Below, piece after piece: positions 49,218-51,954 of a stretch of 51,954 nt of DNA; the stretch's first letter is position 1; each line of letters begins with the position of its first letter. Made by a program: the position numbers and the translations under genes. This DNA is from Flammeovirgaceae bacterium BBD 1991-12. GTDB taxonomy: Bacteria; Bacteroidota; Bacteroidia; Cytophagales; Cyclobacteriaceae. The notes under the pieces were generated by a model. The model was not told the DNA's origin and made no database searches. It saw only the letters and a program-made list of their open reading frames with translations. The stretch spans positions 1 through 51,954 of the forward strand of contig LYSV01000070.1 in assembly GCA_001657315.1 (NCBI GenBank), read 5' to 3'.

Positions 49218-49889
49218 ATGAAAAAAATTTCAGTTATTATCCCCGTGTTGAATGAAGAGACCACCATTGGGGGTTTACTGGATTGCCTGGCCGCTGAGCG
49301 TACTGATTTAGAGATAATTGTGGTGGATGGTGGTAGTACTGATAATACGGAAAAACTCATACGGTCCTATGTCAATGTGGTATTCCTAGAGGCAGAAAAA
49401 GGAAGGGCCTGTCAGATGAATGCCGGTGCCAGTGTGGCAAGCGGAGAGATCCTGTGGTTTTTGCATGCTGATTCACTGATCCATGCCCGATCACTGGATC
49501 TGATCCGAAAGGAGATGAATAATGGAATGGGAGGAGGCAGCTTTTACCTGCAGTTTGATAAAAGGAATATCTTGTATTCTTTTTTTTCCACCATGAGCAG
49601 GATCAACCTCAGCATTTTTACTTACGGAGATCAGGGTATTTTCATTTTGAAGACGTTGTTTTTTCAACTTAATGGGTTTAAAATCATTCCAATAATGGAA
49701 GACATAGATCTGGTCAGAAGGATCAAAAGACGCAGCAGGTTTAAAAAACTTGGTGTACCCGTAGTCACTTCTGCCAGAAGGTTTGAGAAAAATGGCGTGG
49801 TACGCCAGGAACTGAAAAATGTGGTACTTGTACTGTTCTATCTGATGGGCGTGTCACCGAACTCCCTGGCCAGATTTTACAGAGATTGA
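49218..49889 (+). CDS. Family 2 glycosyltransferase, TIGR04283 type
   Basis: 223 residues of the GT-A fold: ISVIIPVLNEETTIGGLL at the N-terminus, VVDGGSTDNTEKL (about 36-47), KGRACQMNAGASVASGEILWF and LHADSLIH with the Asp motif. The wording matches the glycosyltransferase group often annotated as rSAM/selenodomain-associated transferase 2, though no radical-SAM gene is nearby. It is 50 bases ahead of a sugar aminotransferase gene and likely co-transcribed with it, suggesting surface glycan or lipid-linked sugar synthesis. Confidence 0.9.
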   Translation: MKKISVIIPVLNEETTIGGLLDCLAAERTDLEIIVVDGGSTDNTEKLIRSYVNVVFLEAEKGRACQMNAGASVASGEILWFLHADSLIHARSLDLIRKEMNNGMGGGSFYLQFDKRNILYSFFSTMSRINLSIFTYGDQGIFILKTLFFQLNGFKIIPIMEDIDLVRRIKRRSRFKKLGVPVVTSARRFEKNGVVRQELKNVVLVLFYLMGVSPNSLARFYRD

Positions 49890-49939
49890 GGTAAGTTCAA
49901 TGCGACCATGTGCGGTTTGCTTATTACCATGTGATTTTT

Positions 49940-51064
49940 ATGAAAATGATAAAGTTTCTTGATCTGAAAGCGCTTCATGCTCCCATACAGGATGAACTGA
50001 GCGAGGCCGTTCAAAGAGTAGTTGCCAGTGGCTGGTATATAGGAGGGGAGGAGGTACGTCAATTCGAAGAAGACTTTGCCAGCTACCTGAAGGTGGGACA
50101 TTGCATAGGATGTGCCAGTGGAACAGACGCTCTGGAGTTGATATTAAGGGCCTTTGGGATAGGCCCTGGCGATGAAGTGATCGTGCCGGCCATGACGTGG
50201 GTATCCGATGCAGAGGCGGTGAAACTTGTTGGAGCTACACCGGTATTTGCTGATGTTCTGGAAAATGAATATACGATAGACCCCCGTTCGATATCCGGTC
50301 AAATCACTGAAAGAACAAGGGCCATCATTGCTGTGCACCTCTACGGGCTGCCCTGCCGGATGACGGAGATCATGGAACTGGCAAAAAAAAGAGATATTAA
50401 AGTGATCGAGGATTGCGCTCATTCACATGGCGCCACTTTGGGAGGGATGAAAACAGGTGGCCTGGGAGATGCTGCGGCATTAAGCTTTTATCCCACCAAA
50501 AACCTGGGAGCTCTTGGAGATGCCGGAGCGGTAACTACCAATGACCCTGCAGTGGCAGAAAAGATCCGTCTTTTGTCAGACCATGGGCAGCCCACGCGTG
50601 ATAAACACGTGCTTATTGGTAAAACCAGTCGCCTGGACCCGATACAGGCAGCTGTGCTCAATGTGAAACTGAAGTATCTGGATCAGTGGAACGAGGTACG
50701 GGCCTCTAATGCACGCCATTTTCTGGAAGCTTTGCAGGACACAGGACTTAAACTACCTTATGTTCCGGAAGGAGTTACTCATGTTTATCACCAGTTTGTG
50801 ATCCAATCGAAGCAACGTAATCGCCTGAGAGATTATTTGCTGACTCAGGGTATCGAAACGGCTATTCATTATCCTAAGGCGCTGCCTGACCTGCCGATAT
50901 ACAATTGTGAGAGATATAGGGCAGGGGATTTTCCTGTATCAGAAAGATTATCACAGACGGCATTGTCCCTTCCCATTCTTGCAGAAGCATCAATGCAGAA
51001 TCATCTTGTAAAACAAATAAAAGATACTATCAAACACCCAGATCACAACAACCCGGGTGTTTGA
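49940..51064 (+). CDS. DegT/DnrJ/EryC1 sugar aminotransferase
   Basis: 374 residues from the ATG at 49940 (GTG at 49910 is also in frame; ATG at 49946 is an alternative). PLP-enzyme features of the DegT family: IGCASGTDALELILRAFGIG, GDEVIVPAMTWVSDAEAV, VIEDCAHSHGA, and the Schiff-base Lys187 in LSFYPTKNLGALGDAGAV. The family transfers an amino group to a nucleotide-linked keto-sugar. It probably works with the glycosyltransferase upstream. The last codons overlap a CACCCGGGTG-type dyad near the end of the gene that may help termination. Confidence 0.93.
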   Translation: MKMIKFLDLKALHAPIQDELSEAVQRVVASGWYIGGEEVRQFEEDFASYLKVGHCIGCASGTDALELILRAFGIGPGDEVIVPAMTWVSDAEAVKLVGATPVFADVLENEYTIDPRSISGQITERTRAIIAVHLYGLPCRMTEIMELAKKRDIKVIEDCAHSHGATLGGMKTGGLGDAAALSFYPTKNLGALGDAGAVTTNDPAVAEKIRLLSDHGQPTRDKHVLIGKTSRLDPIQAAVLNVKLKYLDQWNEVRASNARHFLEALQDTGLKLPYVPEGVTHVYHQFVIQSKQRNRLRDYLLTQGIETAIHYPKALPDLPIYNCERYRAGDFPVSERLSQTALSLPILAEASMQNHLVKQIKDTIKHPDHNNPGV

Positions 51065-51076
51065 TAGTTTCCCCTG

Positions 51077-51954
51077 TTATTTAGACAATATCAATCTTTT
51101 GCTTGAGATCTCGTTTCCATCGGCGATCAGTGTATAAATGTAAAGTCCCGCCTCCAATTCTCCGGGGTCTATGAAAATACTACTGTTACCTGTTTTGGTG
51201 AGTGGAAAGACCTTCAACTGTTTTCCATTAATGTCATGTATGAAAATGCTGGCATTTACCGTATTTTCAGGTAAAGTATATCTGATTTCGGTTCTGTTAC
51301 TGAATGGATTGGGAGCATTTTGTTCAAGAGATGCTACCAGAGGGCTCTCGTTATCACTGCCTTCATTGGACAAGGTGGATTCCATTTGTTGTATTTTAGC
51401 CTCTTGCCTGGCGATAACATTCTGTTGCTCTTTTAGAGCCTCAATAATTACGGGGATAAGTGCAACATAGTCAACAGACATAAAACCACTGGCATCTTCA
51501 TGAACCAATTCGGGGAAAACCTCATGGACCTCCTGAGCCACGAGACCTATATGGTTTCGTGAATCAAAACCTTTGTCTGCATAGGATTGTTGATTCATGC
51601 TGTATGACACTCCTCTAAGTGACAAAAGTTTGGCGTTGGCGCCTTCAAGTTGCTTTATATCCTTTTTGAATCTTCGGTCAGAACTGGTTAGGAAGGCGTT
51701 TGCCAGTACAGATCCTGCGACATGTAATTTTTCACTTGGTGAAGTTGTACCAATACCTACATTTCCGTTACCTACGATGGTTAATCGGGTCTGCTGATCG
51801 GTTCGCAAATAAATAGGATTGGCACCATAGTTATTCAGGTGAACTGAAAGATCGTCTTGTTGAAGTAAACTTCCGTAATCAGCTCCAAGTAAGTCTCCAT
51901 TTGAAGCATCAAAATAAACCCCGGCCTTGCCAGTCGATGTAGCTGAGAATACTC
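51077..51954 (-). CDS. Endosialidase-chaperone (S74) protein with T9SS sorting domain, 3' part
   Basis: The 5' end lies outside the window; the frame remains open to the right edge, and the 243 residues from an internal TTG at 51808 are preceded by more repeats of the type GNVGIGTTSP. Two domains are seen at the C-terminal side: the peptidase_S74/intramolecular chaperone module (SDRRFKKDIKQLEG ... HIGLVAQEVHEVFPELV ... YVALIPVIIEALKEQQ) and, after a Ser/Asn linker, a type IX secretion C-terminal sorting domain (PNPFSNRTEIRYTLPE ... GLYIYTLIADG ... KRLILSK). The protein is presumably a large surface or secreted adhesin. Confidence 0.92.
   Translation of the reverse strand, partial: VFSATSTGKAGVYFDASNGDLLGADYGSLLQQDDLSVHLNNYGANPIYLRTDQQTRLTIVGNGNVGIGTTSPSEKLHVAGSVLANAFLTSSDRRFKKDIKQLEGANAKLLSLRGVSYSMNQQSYADKGFDSRNHIGLVAQEVHEVFPELVHEDASGFMSVDYVALIPVIIEALKEQQNVIARQEAKIQQMESTLSNEGSDNESPLVASLEQNAPNPFSNRTEIRYTLPENTVNASIFIHDINGKQLKVFPLTKTGNSSIFIDPGELEAGLYIYTLIADGNEISSKRLILSK

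Overview
The window comes from a Bacteroidota chromosome, most likely a marine or soil member of the Cytophagales (Fulvivirga/Marivirga-like; the genus is a guess). Support comes from type IX secretion parts at both ends (a PorP/SprF protein and a protein with a C-terminal sorting domain), a TonB receptor with an STN domain behind a FecI/FecR pair, several LytS/LytTR two-component systems, the N-acylornithine route to arginine, a Bacteroidota-style ABC permease, and genes that mostly lack clear Shine-Dalgarno sites. No rRNA, tRNA, CRISPR array or complete insertion sequence was seen.

Layout. 1-7 kb: end of a PorP/SprF gene, an eIF1/SUI1-like factor, a small outer-membrane barrel, then a LytS kinase/LytTR regulator pair flanked by two paralogous secreted proteins built from three all-beta repeats. 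7-17 kb: a FecI-FecR-TonB receptor locus with two paralogous surface lipoproteins, followed after a terminator by a purple-acid-phosphatase-like enzyme. 17.8-25.5 kb: a lone lipoprotein sulfatase, then a minus-strand unit made of an alpha-solenoid repeat protein, a LytS kinase, a LytS-like pseudokinase whose phospho-acceptor His is Gln, and a LytTR regulator; then a membrane protein with an AraC/GyrI-like regulator. 25.7-31.2 kb: an FtsX-type permease, a TetR/short-chain dehydrogenase pair with shared operators, an AT-rich pair of small membrane proteins, and a YceI protein. 31.4-41.8 kb: an arginine operon (GNAT-argG-argC-proC-argD-[KilA-N]-argF'-argB-argE-argH) read on the minus strand and preceded by a 34-codon leader peptide with three clustered AGG Arg codons. 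41.9-47.9 kb: a TPR protein, an AlkB-like hydroxylase with a perfect 11 x 7-bp repeat two bases from its start codon, and tetR-paaABCD for phenylacetyl-CoA epoxidation, with a tandem PaaB. 48-52 kb: a DUF4097-like protein with a small membrane partner, a glycosyltransferase, a DegT-type aminotransferase and the end of a T9SS-sorted S74-chaperone protein.

The observations I find most worth following are: (1) the putative arginine attenuator leader at 41660-41764; (2) a family of intergenic arrays with a strict 7-bp period but a different word at each locus (5.2, 31.3, 32.7, 37.8, 43.5 and 47.9 kb), several of them sitting inside the arginine operon, resembling the heptameric STRR repeats known from cyanobacteria; (3) the kinase/pseudokinase/solenoid operon; (4) the threefold-repeat secreted paralogs around a LytTR system; and (5) the twin-lipoprotein TonB/phosphatase locus.
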